64,000 nt of DNA from Bacteroidota bacterium (GTDB taxonomy: Bacteria > Bacteroidota > Bacteroidia > UBA4408). Below, piece after piece: positions 9,268 through 24,200 of this stretch. The translations under genes were made by a program, and so were the position numbers. The notes under the pieces were generated by a model that was not told the DNA's origin, searched no databases, and worked only from the letters and a program-made list of their open reading frames with translations. Each line of letters begins with the position of its first letter. The first letter of the stretch is position 1. The stretch is from NCBI GenBank assembly GCA_016718805.1, contig JADKCP010000002.1, forward strand, positions 186,001 to 250,000, read 5' to 3'.

Positions 9268-12200
9268 TTATCTAAAGAGTGTTAGCTGTCCAGAATAATT
9301 GTGTGATTTATTAAATATATCTTTCACATCAATTTCATAAATATATACATCCTCTTGTACTTCCTTTTTATCGGACTGATTTTTACCATCCCAGTTGGGC
9401 TTATTTCCTTTCTCGTAATAAACCAAAATACCCCAACGATCGTAAATACTTAATTCTTCTGATACTATTCCGATTCCACTTCCTCCAAAAGAGTCATTTA
9501 TTCCATCATTATTTGGTGAAAATGAATTTGGAACATAGTAGGTAAACTCACCAAGTATTACAACTTCACCATAAGCCGTATCGCTGCAACCATAGTTGTT
9601 CTCTATACTTAATTTAACTTGATAATGCCCTGTATCGTTGTATTGATATACCGCATTTTGATTATAGGAAATTCCAAACACATCACCGAATTCCCATTGC
9701 CAATGCGAAGCACCACTGCTTATGTCAGTAAATTTAATAGTTGAATTTACTAATGTAGTCTCCCATGGATTTGCAATAAAATCGGCATGAGGTTTTGGAT
9801 ATACTTGTACAGAGTTATTTTTTATTAAAGTATTTGTACAACCTTCTGCAGAATTAACTGTAAGTGAAACAGTATATACACCATGATGTTCATATTGATG
9901 AATGTTTTGATTTCCTTGTCCTACAGAAGTATCACCAAAATTCCAAAGATAGCTTGAGCCTGGACCTGCATTTATTAAATTCTGCATAGTTACAGTTAAT
10001 GGTTCACAACCTTCATCCGGACTAATTGAAAAATCAACTTGTGGCTTTGGGTTAACTTTTACAAATATAGCTGCGCTAACATCCAGAGTAGTACATCCAT
10101 CACTGGCTGTTACTTGATAAGTTGAAGAAACCAGTGGTGATACTGCAATTGTTGCTGTTGTATCAGCAAAATTCAACCAATGGTAATGATAAGGCCCACC
10201 TGTTCCTCCAGTTACTAAAGCACTAAGTAAAGCAGTTGATCCTTCGCAAATAGTATCATCAGGTGAAACAATAATGGATAAAGGTGCACGCACTGTAACA
10301 GTTAATGATTGAATTGTTGAAATACAGTTACTTGAATCATGAACAATTACAGAGTAGTTTGTAGTTGTAGATGGATTTACGAGTACATTCGCAGCCAAAG
10401 TACCATTACTCCATGAATAAGTGTATGGAGCTATTCCTCCTGAAGCGACCGCACTGAGCATTGTAAATTGACCATTACAAATAGTAGAGGCTCCCGAAGC
10501 CATTAATTGGAGCATTGGAATTTGTGTAATTGTTAATACGACCGAACTTGATGTGCAATTATTTGCATCCTTAATTGTAACCGTATATGCACCAGCTGTC
10601 AATCCTGCAAAAATATTGCTAGCCTGATAAGTGATTCCATCTAATGAATACTGATAAGGAGTTGTGCCACCTAATCCTGTTGCGGTGATACTTCCATTGC
10701 TTGCTCCACAAGTTGCATTGCTGCTAATGGCGGTTACAGTTGCTCCACTTGTATTCGCAATAGTGACAACAGCTGTTGTATTAATACAATTACTTGAATC
10801 CTTAATTGTAATCGTATAAGCACCAGCCGCTAATGTTGCAAATACATTGCTCAATTGAAAAGTGATTCCATCCAATGAATACTGATAAGGTGTTGTGCCC
10901 CCTAATCCTGTTGCGGTGATACTTCCATTACTTGCTCCACAATTTGCATTGCTGCTAATGGCTGTGACTGTGGCTCCACTGTTGCTGTTTACATTTATTA
11001 TTGAAGAAGTGTTGATACAATTATTGCCATCCTTAATTGTAACAGTATAAGTTCCCGCAGCTAAAGCTGTAAATACATTGCTCGCTTGATAAGTGATTCC
11101 ATCCAATGAATACTGATATGGAGTTGCGCCTCCTAATCCTGTTGCAGTGATACTTCCATTACTTGCTCCACAAGTTACATTGCTGCTTATAGCTGTTACA
11201 GTAGCTCCACTAGTATTCACAATATTAACAACTACAGATGTGTTGACACAATTATTGCCATCCTTAATTGTAACCGTATAAGCACCTGCCGCTAATGTTG
11301 TAAATACATTACTCGCTTGATAAGTGATACCATCCAATGAATACTGATAAGGAGTAGTGCCTCCTAACCCTGTTGCGGTGATACTTCCATTGCTTGCTCC
11401 ACAAGTTGCATTGCTGCTAATGGCGGTTACTGTGGCTCCGCTGTTGCTGTTTACATTTATTATTGAAGATGTGATGATACAATTATTGGCATCCTTAATT
11501 GTAATCGTATATGCACCTGCCGCTAATGCTGCAAATACATTGCTCGTTTGATAAGTGATTCCATCTAATGAATATTGATAAGGTGTTGTGCCTCCTATTC
11601 CTGTAGCGGTAATACTTCCATTACTTGCTCCACAATTTGCATTGCTGCTAATGGCTGTGACTGTGGCTCCACTGTTGCTGTTTACATTTATTATTGAAGA
11701 AGTGTTGATACAATTATTTGCATCCTTAATTGTAATCGTATATGCACCTGCCGCTAATGCTGTAAATACATTGCTCGCTTGGTAAGTGATTCCATCCAAT
11801 GAATACTGATATGGTGTTGTGCCTCCTAATCCTGTTGTGGTGATACTTCCATTACTTGCTCCACAAGTTGCATTGCTGCTGATGGCGGTTACGGTTACTC
11901 CACTTGTATTCACAATATTGACAATGGCTGTTGTATTAATACAATTATTGCCATCTTTAATTGTAACAGTATAAGCTCCCGCCGCCAATCCTGTAAAGAT
12001 ATTGCTCGCCTGATAAGTGATTCCGTCTAATGAATACTGATATGGTGTAGTGCCTCCTATTCCTGTTGCGGTTATACTTCCATTACTTGCTGCACAAGTT
12101 GCATTGCTGCTGATGGCGGTGACCGTTGCTCCACTCGTATTCACAATATTTACAGCCGCTGTTGTATTAATACAATTATTGGCATCTTTAATTGTAACAG

Positions 12201-15200
12201 TATAAGCACCAGCTGCCAATCCAGTAAAGATATTGCTAGCCTGATAAGTGATTCCATCCAATGAATACTGATAAGGTGTTGTACCTCCTATTCCTGTTGC
12301 GGTGATACTTCCATTACTTGCTCCACAAGTTGAATTGTTGCTAATAGCGGTGACTGTGGCTCCGCTGTTGCTGTTTACATTTATTACTGAAGTAGTGTAG
12401 ATACAATTATTGGCATCCTTAATTGTAACCGTATATGCACCTGCCGCTAATCCTGTAAAAATATTGCTCGCTTGGTAAGTGATTCCATCCAATGAATACT
12501 GATAAGGTGTTGTGCCTCCTAATCCGGTTGCGGTGATACTTCCATTACTTGCTCCACATGTTGCATTGCTGCTGATGGCGGTGACTGTGGCTCCACTGTT
12601 GCTGTTTACATTTATTATTGAAGAAGTGTTAATACAATTATTTGCATCCTTAATTGTAATCGTAAATACACCAGCCGCTAATCCAGTAAAAATATTGCTA
12701 ACCTGATAAGTTATTCCATCTAATGAATACTGATAAGGTGTTGTGCCTCCTAATCCTGTTGCGGTGATACTTCCATTGTTTGCTCCACAATTTGTGTTGC
12801 TGCTGATGGCGGTGACTGTGGCTCCACTGTTGCTGTTTACATTTATTAATGAAGATGTGTTGATACAATTATTACCATCCTTAATTGTAACCGTATATGC
12901 ACCTGCCGCTAATCCTGCAAAAATATTGCTCGCTTGATAAGTGATTCCATCCAATGAATATTGATAAGGTGTTGTGCCTCCTATTCCGTTTGCAGTGATA
13001 CTTCCATTGCTTGCACCACAGGTTGCATTGCTACTTATAGCTGTTACCGTGGCTCCACTGTTACTGTTTACATTTATTACTGAAGAAGTGTTGATACAAT
13101 TATTTGCATCCTTAATTGTAACAGTATAAGTTCCCGCAGCTAAAGCTGAAAATACAATGTTTGCCTGATAAGTGATTCCATCCAATGAATATTGATAAGG
13201 TGTTGTGCCTCCTAATCCTGTTGCGGTGATACTTCCATTGTTTGCTCCACAATTTGTGTTGCTGCTGATGGCGGTGACTGTGGCTCCACTGTTGCTGTTT
13301 ACATTTATTAATGAAGATGTGTTGATACAATTATTTGCATCCTTAATTGTAACAGTATAAACACCAGCCGCTAATGCTGCAAATACATTGCTTGCTTGAT
13401 AAGTGATTCCATCCAATGAATATTGATAAGGTGTTGTGCCTCCTATTCCTGTTGCGGTAATACTTCCATTGTTTGTTCCACAATTTGTGTTGCTGCTGAT
13501 GGCGGTGACTGTGGCTCCACTGTTGCTGTTTACATTTATTATTGAAGATGTGTTGATACAATTATTGGCATCCTTAATTGTAATCGTATATGAACCAGCC
13601 GCTAATCCTGTAAAGATATTGCTTGCTTGAAAAGTGATTCCATCTAATGAATATTGATAAGGTGTTGTGCCTCCTAATCCTGTTGCTGTGATACTTCCAT
13701 TACTTGCTCCACAGTTTGCATTGCTGCTTATAGCTGTTACAGTGGCTCCACTGTTGCTGTTTACATTTATTATTGAAGAAGTGTTGATACAATTGTTTAC
13801 ATCCTTAATTGTAATCGTATATGCACCAGCCGCTAATGCTGCAAATACATTGCTCGCTTGATAAGTGATTCCATCTAATGAATATTGATAAGGTGTTGTG
13901 CCTCCTATTCCTGTTGCGGTGATACTTCCATTACTTGCTCCACAGGTTGCATTGCTGCTAATGGCAGTGACAGTTGCTCCACTTGTATTCGTAATATTGA
14001 CAACTGCTGTTGTACTAATACAATTATTGCCATCCTTAATTGTAACCGTATATGCACCAGCTGCCAATCCTGTAAAAATATTGCTCGCCTGATAAGTGAT
14101 TCCATCCAATGAATATTGATAAGGTGTTGTGCCTCCTATTCCGGTTGCAGTGATACTTCCATTGCTTGCACCACAGGTTGCATTGCTACTTATAGCTGTT
14201 ACCGTGGCTCCACTGTTACTGTTTACATTTATTACTGAAGAAGTGTTGATACAATTATTTGCATCCTTAATTGTAACAGTATAAGTTCCCGAAGCTAAAG
14301 CTGAAAATACATTGTTTGCCTGATAAGTGATTCCATCCAATGAATACTGATAAGGTGTTGTGCCTCCTATTCCTGTTGCGGTGATACTTCCATTACTTGC
14401 TCCACAATTTGCATTGCTGCTAATGGCTGTGACTGTGGCTCCACTGTTGCTGTTTACATTTATTATTGAAGAAGTGTTGATACAATTATTTGCATCCTTA
14501 ATTGTAATCGTATATGCACCTGCCGCTAATGCTGTAAATACATTGCTCGCTTGATAAGTGATTCCATCCAATGAATATTGATAAGGTGTTGTGCCTCCTA
14601 ATCCTGTTGCGGTGATACTTCCATTGTTTGCTCCACAATTTGTGTTGCTGCTGATGGCGGTGACTGTGGCTCCACTGTTGCTGTTTACATTTATTAATGA
14701 AGATGTGTTGATACAATTATTACCATCCTTAATTGTAACCGTATATGCACCTGCCGCTAATCCTGCAAAAATATTGCTCGCTTGATAAGTGATTCCATCC
14801 AATGAATATTGATAAGGTGTTGTGCCTCCTAATCCTGTTGCGGTGATACTTCCATTGTTTGCTCCACAATTTGTGTTGCTGCTGATGGCGGTGACTGTGG
14901 CTCCACTGTTGCTGTTTACATTTATTAATGAAGATGTGTTGATACAATTATTACCATCCTTAATTGTAACCGTATATGCACCAGCCGCTAATCCTGTAAA
15001 AATATTGCTTGCTTGATAAGTGATTCCATCTAATGAATACTGATAAGGTGTTGTGCCTCCTAATCCTGTTGCGTTGATACTTCCATTGTTTGCTCCACAA
15101 GTTGCATTGCTGCTAATAGCTGTTACTGTTGCTCCACTCGTATTCGCAATATTGACAACTGCTGTTGTATTGACACAATTATTGCCATCTTTTATTGAAA

Positions 15201-18200
15201 CAATATATACACCTGCTGCTAATCCTGTAAAAATATTGCTCGCTTGATAAGTGATTCCATCTAATGAATACTGATAAGGTGTTGTGCCTCCTAATCCTGT
15301 TGCTGTGATACTTCCATTGCTTGCTCCACAAGTTGAATTGTTGCTAATAGCGGTGACTGTGGCTCCGCTGTTGCTGTTTACATTTATTACTGAAGTAGTG
15401 TAGATACAATTATTGGCATCCTTAATTGTAACCGTATATGCACCTGCCGCTAATCCTGTAAAAATATTGCTCGCTTGGTAAGTGATTCCATCCAATGAAT
15501 ATTGATAAGGTGTTGTGCCTCCTAATCCTGTTGCGGTGATACTTCCATTACTTGCTCCACAAGTTGCATTGCTGCTAATGGCGGCTACAGTTGCTCCACT
15601 GTTACTGTTTACATTTATTACTGAAGAAGTGTTAATACAATTATTTGCATCCTTAATTGTAATCGTAAATACACCAGCCGCTAATCCAGTAAAAATATTG
15701 CTAACCTGATAAGTTATTCCATCTAATGAATACTGATATGGAGTTGCGCCTCCTAATCCTGTTGCGGTGATACTTCCATTACTTGCTCCACAATTTGTGT
15801 TGCTGCTGATGGCCGTTACGGTTGCTCCACTTGTATTCGCAATATTGACAACAGCTGTTGTATTAATACAATTATTACCATCTTTAATTGTAACCGTATA
15901 TGCACCAGCTGCCAATCCTGTAAAAATATTGCTAGCTTGATAAGTGATTCCATCTAATGAATACTGATAAGGTGTTGTGCCACCTAATCCTGTTGCTGTG
16001 ATAATTCCATTGCTTGCTCCACATGTTGCATTGCTGCTGATAGCGGTTACAGTTGCTCCACTGTTGTTGTTTACATTTACAATTGAAGATGTGTTGATAC
16101 AATTATTTGCATCCTTAATTGTAACCGTATAAACACCAGCCGCTAATGCTGCAAATACATTGCTTGCTTGATAAGTGATTCCATCCAATGAATATTGATA
16201 AGGAGTTGTGCCTCCTATTCCTGTTGCGGTGATACTTCCATTGCTTGCTCCACAGGCTGCATTGCTGCTGACAGCCGTTACATTTGCCCCACTTGTATTC
16301 GCAATATTGACAACAGCTGTTGTATTGATACAATTATTTGCATCCTTAATTGTAACCGTATATGCACCAGCTGTCAATCCAGTAAAGATATTGCTAGCCT
16401 GATAAGTGATTCCATCTAATGAATACTGATAAGGTGTTGTGCCTCCTAATCCTGTTGCGGTGATACTTCCGTTACTTGCTCCACAGGTTGCATTGCTGCT
16501 GATAGCTGTTACAGTGGCTCCACTGTTACTGTTTACATTTATTACTGAAGAAGTGTTGATACAATTATTTGCATCCTTTATTGTAACCGTATATGCTCCC
16601 GCGGCTAATCCTGTAAAAATATTGCTCAATTGATAAGTGATTCCATCTAATGAATACTGATAAGGTGTTGTGCCTCCTATTCCGGTTGCAGAGATACTTC
16701 CATTGCTTGCACCACAGGTTGCATTGCTACTTATAGCTGTTACCGTGGCTCCACTGTTACTATTTACATTTATTACTGAAGAAGTGTTGATACAATTATT
16801 GGCATCCTTAATTGTAACCGTATAAACACCAGCCGCTAATGCTGCAAATACATTGCTTGCTTGATAAGTGATTCCATCCAATGAATATTGATAAGGTGTT
16901 GTGCCTCCTAATCCTGTTGCGGTGATACTTCCATTACTTGCTCCACAAGTTGCATTGCTGCTGATAGCAGTTACAGTAGCTCCACTTGTATGCGCAATAT
17001 TTACAACCGTTGTTGTATTAATACAATTATTGCAATCCTTAATTGTAATCGTATATGCACCTGCCGCTAAACCTGTAAAAATATTGCTCGCTTGGTAAGT
17101 GATTCCATCCAATGAATACTGATAAGGTGTTGTGCCCCCCAATCCGGTTGCTGTGATACTTCCATTGCTTGCTCCACATGTTGCATTGCTGCTAATGGCG
17201 GTTACAGTTGCTCCACTGTTGCTGTTTACATTTATTAGTGAAGAAGTGTTGATACAATTATTTGCATCCTTAATTGTAACCGTATACATACCAGCCGCTA
17301 ATCCTGTAAATACATTGCTCGCTTGATAAGTGATTCCATCCAATGAATACTGATATGGTGTTGTACCTCCTAATCCGGTTGCGGTGATACTTCCATTACT
17401 TGTTCCACAAGTTGCATTGCTGCTAATGGCCGTTACAGTTGCTCCACTAGTATTCACAATATTGACAACCGCTGTTGTATTAATACAATTATTGCCATCT
17501 TTAATTGTAACCGTATAGGCACCAGCTGCCAATCCTGTAAAAATATTGCTAGCTTGATAAGTGATTCCATCCAATGAATATTGATAAGGTGTTGTGCCAC
17601 CTAATCCTGTTGCGGTGATACTTCCATTGCTTGATCCACAAGTTGCATTGCTGCTAATGGCAGTTACTGTAGCTCCACTTGTATTCGCAATATTGACAAC
17701 AGCTGTTGTATTGATACAATTATTTGCATCCTTAATTGTAACTGTATACGCTCCAGCCGCTAATCCTGTAAAAATATTGCTCGCTTGATAAGTGATTCCA
17801 TCCAATGAATACTGATAAGGAGTTGTGCCTCCTAATCCAGTTGCAGTGATACTTCCATTGCTTGCTCCACAGGTTGCATTGCTGCTGACAGCCGTTACAG
17901 TTGCTCCACTCGTATTTACAATATTTACAACCGCTGTTGTATTAATACAATTATTGCCATCTTTAATTGTAACCGTATATGCACCAGCTGCCAATCCTGT
18001 AAAAATATTGCTAGCTTGATAAGTGATTCCATCTAATGAATACTGATAAGGTGTTGGGCCTCCTAATCCGGTTGCGGTGATACTTCCATTACTTGCTCCA
18101 CAGGTTGCATTGCTGCTAATAGCCGTTACAGTTGCTCCACTCGTATTTACAATATTTACAACCGCTGTTGTATTAATACAATTATTGCCATCTTTAATTG

Positions 18201-21200
18201 TAACCGTATATGCACCAGCTGCCAATCCTGTAAAAATATTGCTAGCCTGATAAGAGATTCCATCCAATGAATACTGATAAGGTGTTGTGCCCCCTAATCC
18301 AGTTGCAGTGATACTTCCATTGCTTGCACCACAGGTTGAATTGCTGCTGATGGCGGTGACTGTGGCTCCGCTGTTACTGTTTACATTTACTACTGAAGAA
18401 GTGTTGATACAATTATTTGCATCCTTAATTGTAACCGTATATGCACCAGCTGTCAATCCTGCAAAAATATTGCTAGCCTGATAAGTGATTCCATCTAATG
18501 AATACTGATATGGAGTTGTGCCACCTAATCCTGTTGCGGTGATACTTCCATTGTTTGCTCCACAAGTTGCATTGCTGCTAATAGCTGTTACTGTTGCTCC
18601 ACTCGTATTCGCAATATTGACAACTGCTGTTGTATTGACACAATTATTGCCATCTTTTATTGAAACAATATATACACCTGCTGCTAATCCTGTAAAAATA
18701 TTGCTCGCTTGATAAGTGATTCCATCTAATGAATACTGATAAGGTGTTGTGCCTCCTAATCCTGTTGCGGTGATACTTCCATTACTTGATCCACAAGTTG
18801 CATTGCTGCTAATGGCAGTTACTGTAGCTCCACTTGTATTCGCAATATTGACAACAGCTGTTGTATTGATACAATTATTTGCATCCTTAATTGTAACCGT
18901 ATATGCACCAGCTGTCAATCCAGTAAAGATATTGCTCGCTTGGTAAGTGATTCCATCCATTGAATACTGATAAGGAGTTGTGCCTCCTAAACCTGTTGCA
19001 GTGATACTTCCATTGCTTGCTCCACAAGTTGCATTGCTGCTAATGGCCGTTACAGTTGCTCCACTTGTATTCGCAATATTGACAACAGCTGTTGTATTGA
19101 TACAATTATTGCCATCTTTAATTGTAACCGTATATGCACCAGCCGCTAATGCTGCAAATACATTGCTTGCTTGATAAGTGATTCCATCCAATGAATACTG
19201 ATAAGGTGTTGTGCCTCCTAATCCGGTTGCGGTGATACTTCCGTTGCTTGCTCCACAAGTAGTATTGCTGCTGATGGCAGTGACAGTTGCTCCACTAGTA
19301 TTCACAATATTGACAACAGCTGTTGTATTGATACAATTATTGCCATCTTTAATTGTAACCGTATATGCACCAGCTGCCAATCCTGTAAAAATATTGCTCA
19401 CTTGATAAGTGATTCCATCTAATGAATACTGATATGGTGTTGTGCCTCCTATTCCTGTTGCAGTGATACTTCCATTGCTTGCTCCACATGTTGCATTGCT
19501 GCTGATGGCAGTGACAGTTGCTCCACTAGTATTCACAATATTTACAACAGCTGTTGTATTAATACAATTATTGCCATCCTTAATTGTAATCGTATATGCT
19601 CCAGCCGCTAATCCTGCAAATACATTGCTCGCTTGATAAGTGATTCCATCTAATGAATATTGATAAGGAGTTGTGCCTCCTATTCCTGTTGCGGTAATAT
19701 TTCCATTGTTTGTTCCACAATTTGTGTTGCTGCTGATGGCGGTTACAGTTGCTCCGCTGTTGCTGTTTACATTTATTATTGAAAATGTGTTGATACAATT
19801 ATTGCCATCTTTAATTGTAACCGTATATGCACCAGCCGCTAATGTTGTAAATACATTACTCGCTTGATAAGTGATACCATCCAATGAATATTGATAAGGT
19901 GTTGTGCCACCTAATCCTGTTGCGGTGATACTTCCATTGCTTGCTCCACAGGTTGCATTGCTGCTTATAGCTGTTACAGTAGCTCCACTAGTATTCACAA
20001 TATTAACAACTACAGATGTGTTGACACAATTATTGCCATCCTAATTGTAACCATATAGCACCTGCCGCTAATGTTGTAAATACATTACTCGCTTGATAAG
20101 TGATACCATCCAATGAATACTGATAAGGAGTAGTGCCTCCTAATCCGGTTGCGGTAATACTTCCATTGCTTGCTCCACATGCTGCATTGCTGCTGATGGC
20201 GGTGACTGTGGCTCCGCTGTTACTGTTTACATTTACTACTGAAGAAGTGTTGATACAATTATTTGCATCCTTAATTGTAACCGTATATGCACCAGCCGCT
20301 AATCCTGTAAAAATATTGCTCGCTTGATAAGTGATTCCATCCAATGAATATTGATAACGTGTTGTGCCACCTAATCCTGTTGCGGTGATACTTCCATTGC
20401 TTGCTCCACAGGTTGCATTGCTGCATAGCTGTTACAGTAGCTCCACCTAGTATTCACAATATTAACAACTACAGATGTGTTGACACAATTATTGCCATCC
20501 TTAATTGTAACCGTATAGCACCCGCCGCTAATTTGTAAATACATTACTCGCTTGATAAGTGATTCCATCCAATGAATACTGATAAGGTGTTGTGCCTCCT
20601 AATCCTGTTGCGGTGATACTTCCATTGCTTGCTCCACAGGTTGCATTGCTGCTGACAGCCGTTACAGTTGCTCCACTCGTATTTACAATATTTACAACCG
20701 CTGTTGTATTAATACAATTATTGCCATCTTTAATTGTAACCGTATATGCACCAGCTGCCAATCCTGTAAAAATATTGCTAGCCTGATAAGTGATTCCATC
20801 TAATGAATACTGATAAGGTGTAGTGCCTCCTAAACCAGTCGCAGTAATACTCCCGGTTGCCGCCATGCAACCGGCAGCTGTAGGAATTGCAGTTACTGAA
20901 ACTCCTGTTAAACTTCCAACTGAAACAGCAATTGTAGCAGTACAGTTCTTTGCGTCTTTAACCGTTACTGTATAATTTCCACTTGCCAATCCTGTAAAAA
21001 GCATTTGATACTTGAAAGTTAATTCCATTAATACTATAAGTTAAGGCTCCGGTTCCACCAGTAGCTAAAACCGTTATGGTGCCATCATTCGCAAAACAGG
21101 AAGAAGCTGTTGATGAAACCGATAGTGTAGGAGGCGGCAGGTTTACTAAACTTACAGAAATATTTTTAGTACAACCATTTACATCTTTCACAGTTAATGT

Positions 21201-24200
21201 ATACAAGCCCGGACCAACATTAGTAAAACTAGTACTTGCTTGAAAAGTTATTCCATTTATACTGTATTGCAATGGTGCTACTCCTCCTGAAGCAGTAGCA
21301 GTAATACTTCCATTATTGTTTCCACAACTAGGATTAACAAAAGTTGCTGTAAGATTTTGAGGTCCGAGCGTATTCGATACCACAATATTCTTTGTTGCAA
21401 CACAACCATTGGCATCTTTAATTGTTATTGTGTGAGAACCGCTTATTACTGAAGAAAAAACATTAGAAGCTTGAAACAAGCCCCCATTTAAACTATATTG
21501 ATAAGGAGTAACTCCACCCACTACAGTTGCAGTTATAGTACCATTTGCATTGAAACATGCAGCTGGACTTGCCAACAAAGTAAGTGTTGGAGCTAATAAA
21601 TTAGTTACAGTTGCAACAGTTGTACTAATACATCCATTTGCATCCTTAATAGTTATTGTATAATTGCCGGCAGCTAAATTTAAAAACATGGTATTACTTT
21701 GAAAAGTAACCCCGTCAATACTAAATTGATATGGACTAGCCCCTAAGCTTCCTACAGCGATTAAAGCACCATTGTTTGAATTGCAGGTAGCTGCAACAGC
21801 AAAGGCCGTAACTTTTGGTTTGGGGGCATTACTAATTACTACTGTGGTGGTACTATAGCAATTTGCAACATCCTTAACATACACTGTATAAGTACCGGCT
21901 GCTAAACCGTTGAAAGTTGAAGATGCTTGAAAAAGTGTAGTATTAATGCTGTATTGAAGCGGTGCTGTTCCAATTCCACTTGCTATAATAGTACCATTGG
22001 CTGCACCACAAGTTGCTGGTGTAACTGTAGCTGTAACTGATGGTCCGCCTGAATTTCCAACTGTAATTGTAGCACTTGTTTCACAACCTGTTCCATCCAT
22101 CACCGTTACAGTATAAGTACCAGCGGCTAAATTGGTAAATAAACCACTACTTTGATAAGTTATTCCATCAATTGAATAATCATAAGGTGCAACTCCTCCA
22201 CTACCTATAGCAGTTATACTTCCATTACTTAAATTACAAGTACCATCTGTTTTTGACAATGATAAGCTTGCACCACCAATAGCAGGTACTATTACAGTTA
22301 TTGTTTCGATACATCCTCCTGGATCAATGGGCGGACCGATATCAAAACTCTCATCATCTGCAAGTGTAATGATATAAGTTCCGGGCGCTAATCCTGAATA
22401 AGTGTAGGTAGGATCCCAGCTTGCCCATGGTCCCCCAATACCAGTTATACTCGAATGATAAGGAGTATTTGGACCAATACCTGTGATGGTAATTGAACCA
22501 TTTGTTGATCCACAATTGGCAGGTGTTACAACTGCAGTTGCCGTTGAATTTACTGCAATGGCTATAGTTACCGAAATTGTTTTTGTACAGCCATTTGCAT
22601 CCATGGCCGTTACAGTGTATGTGCCAGGACTAACATTTAAAAATAAATTAGTTGCATTTGGAACAAAGGCCCCATTATTTAAACTATAGGTACACGTAGC
22701 ACAAGTTGCACCATTAACTTTTGGATTTTTAATTTTTCCCAAACTACTATTGCACATGTATGCGTCATCTATTGACACAGTAAAAGTTGAAATTCCGGGA
22801 CCTACTCCACTATTTGTTAAAGTTACACTGGTTGTTTGAATACAATTTGCAGCGTCCTTAATGTAAACTGTATAAGTACCGGCTGCAATATTTAAAAATG
22901 TACTATTTGATTGATAAGTAACTCCATTTATACTGTATTGATACGGTGGAGTTCCTGAACTCCCAACTATAGAAATACTACCATTGCTTGATGCACAATT
23001 TGTATTCACAACAGTTGCACTAAGTTGCGGCTGAGCTGATACAGCAAGATTAACTATTGTTGTTGCTTTACATCCATTTGCATCCTTAACTGTAATTGTA
23101 TAAATACCCCCTCCTAAATTTGTAAATAGTGGGCTTGCCTGAAATGTAACGCCATTAATGCTATACTGCAAAGGTGCAACACCACCACTTCCAACAGCTG
23201 TAATAAAACCATTATTAGTTGTACATACCGATGATACATTGGTTGCACTTACACTTAAGCCAGCTATGTTATTTACTGTTGCCGAAGCTGTACTTATGCA
23301 ACCATTTGCATCCATTACACTTATAGTATAGTTTCCTGTAGCTAAGCTCGAAAACACTGCAGATGCTTGATAATTTACTCCATCAATACTATATTGTAAA
23401 GGTGCTGCACCACCAATTCCGTTAGCAGTAATCACTCCATCGCTTGCACTACATGAAGTTGGGGTTACTACTAAATTTAAGGTCGGAGCAGCAGTGTTTA
23501 AAATTATAGCAAACGCAGCAGACATACATCCATTGGCATCTTTAACTTGCACTAAATAATTTCCTGCACTTAATGCACTAAATAAGTTACTGGCTTGAAA
23601 GCTTGTTCCATTTATACTATATTGAAGTGGCGCTACCCCTAAACTTCCAGTTGCAGTTATAGTACCTGTATTAGATGAACAAGCAGAAGGTGTTGTACTT
23701 ACTGTAATTTGTGGTGCAGAAGTATTTGTGACAGTAACATTTACTGTATTTTTACAATTATAAAAATCTTTAACCGTGATAGTATAAATACCAGCTGTAA
23801 GTCCATAGAAATAAGAAGAAGATTGAAAACTAATTCCATCTATGCTATACAATAAAGGAGCTGTTCCTCCCACTCCGGTAGCAGTAATTGTTCCATTTGA
23901 ATTGTTGCATGTTGCTGCTGTTGCGATTGCCGAAACAGTTGGAGCAGGCGAATTCGCAACAGTAACAGAAACTGTATTAATGCATCCGTTGACATCTTTC
24001 ACAGTTACTGTATAACTTCCAGGGGCTAAAGCAGTAAACAATCCGCTACTTTGATAAATATTTCCATTTATACTGTATTCCAAAGGAGCAACCCCTCCGG
24101 TTCCATAAGCATTAATACTTCCATTGTTACTATTGCAAAATGTAGCTGATGGTATGGCAGTTACTTGTGGTCCTGGTAAATTTAAAATCGAAAAACTATA

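Noticed and set aside
10664..20823. Many 64-residue plus-strand frames (MPPNPVAVILPL-like) repeated every 231 bp opposite the adhesin
   Set aside because: They are the antisense reading of the GTTPYQ repeat and keep the same period only because the coding strand does. No start signals or independent conservation are seen.
10551..20860. CRISPR-like periodic repeats
   Set aside because: The period is 231 bp, the whole unit is conserved with no unique spacers, and it is translated in frame as SprB repeats.
20030..21028. Separate small genes in the 20-21 kb region
   Set aside because: Each fragment is a piece of the same SprB repeat protein in a shifted frame; aligning to intact units shows indels, not gene ends.
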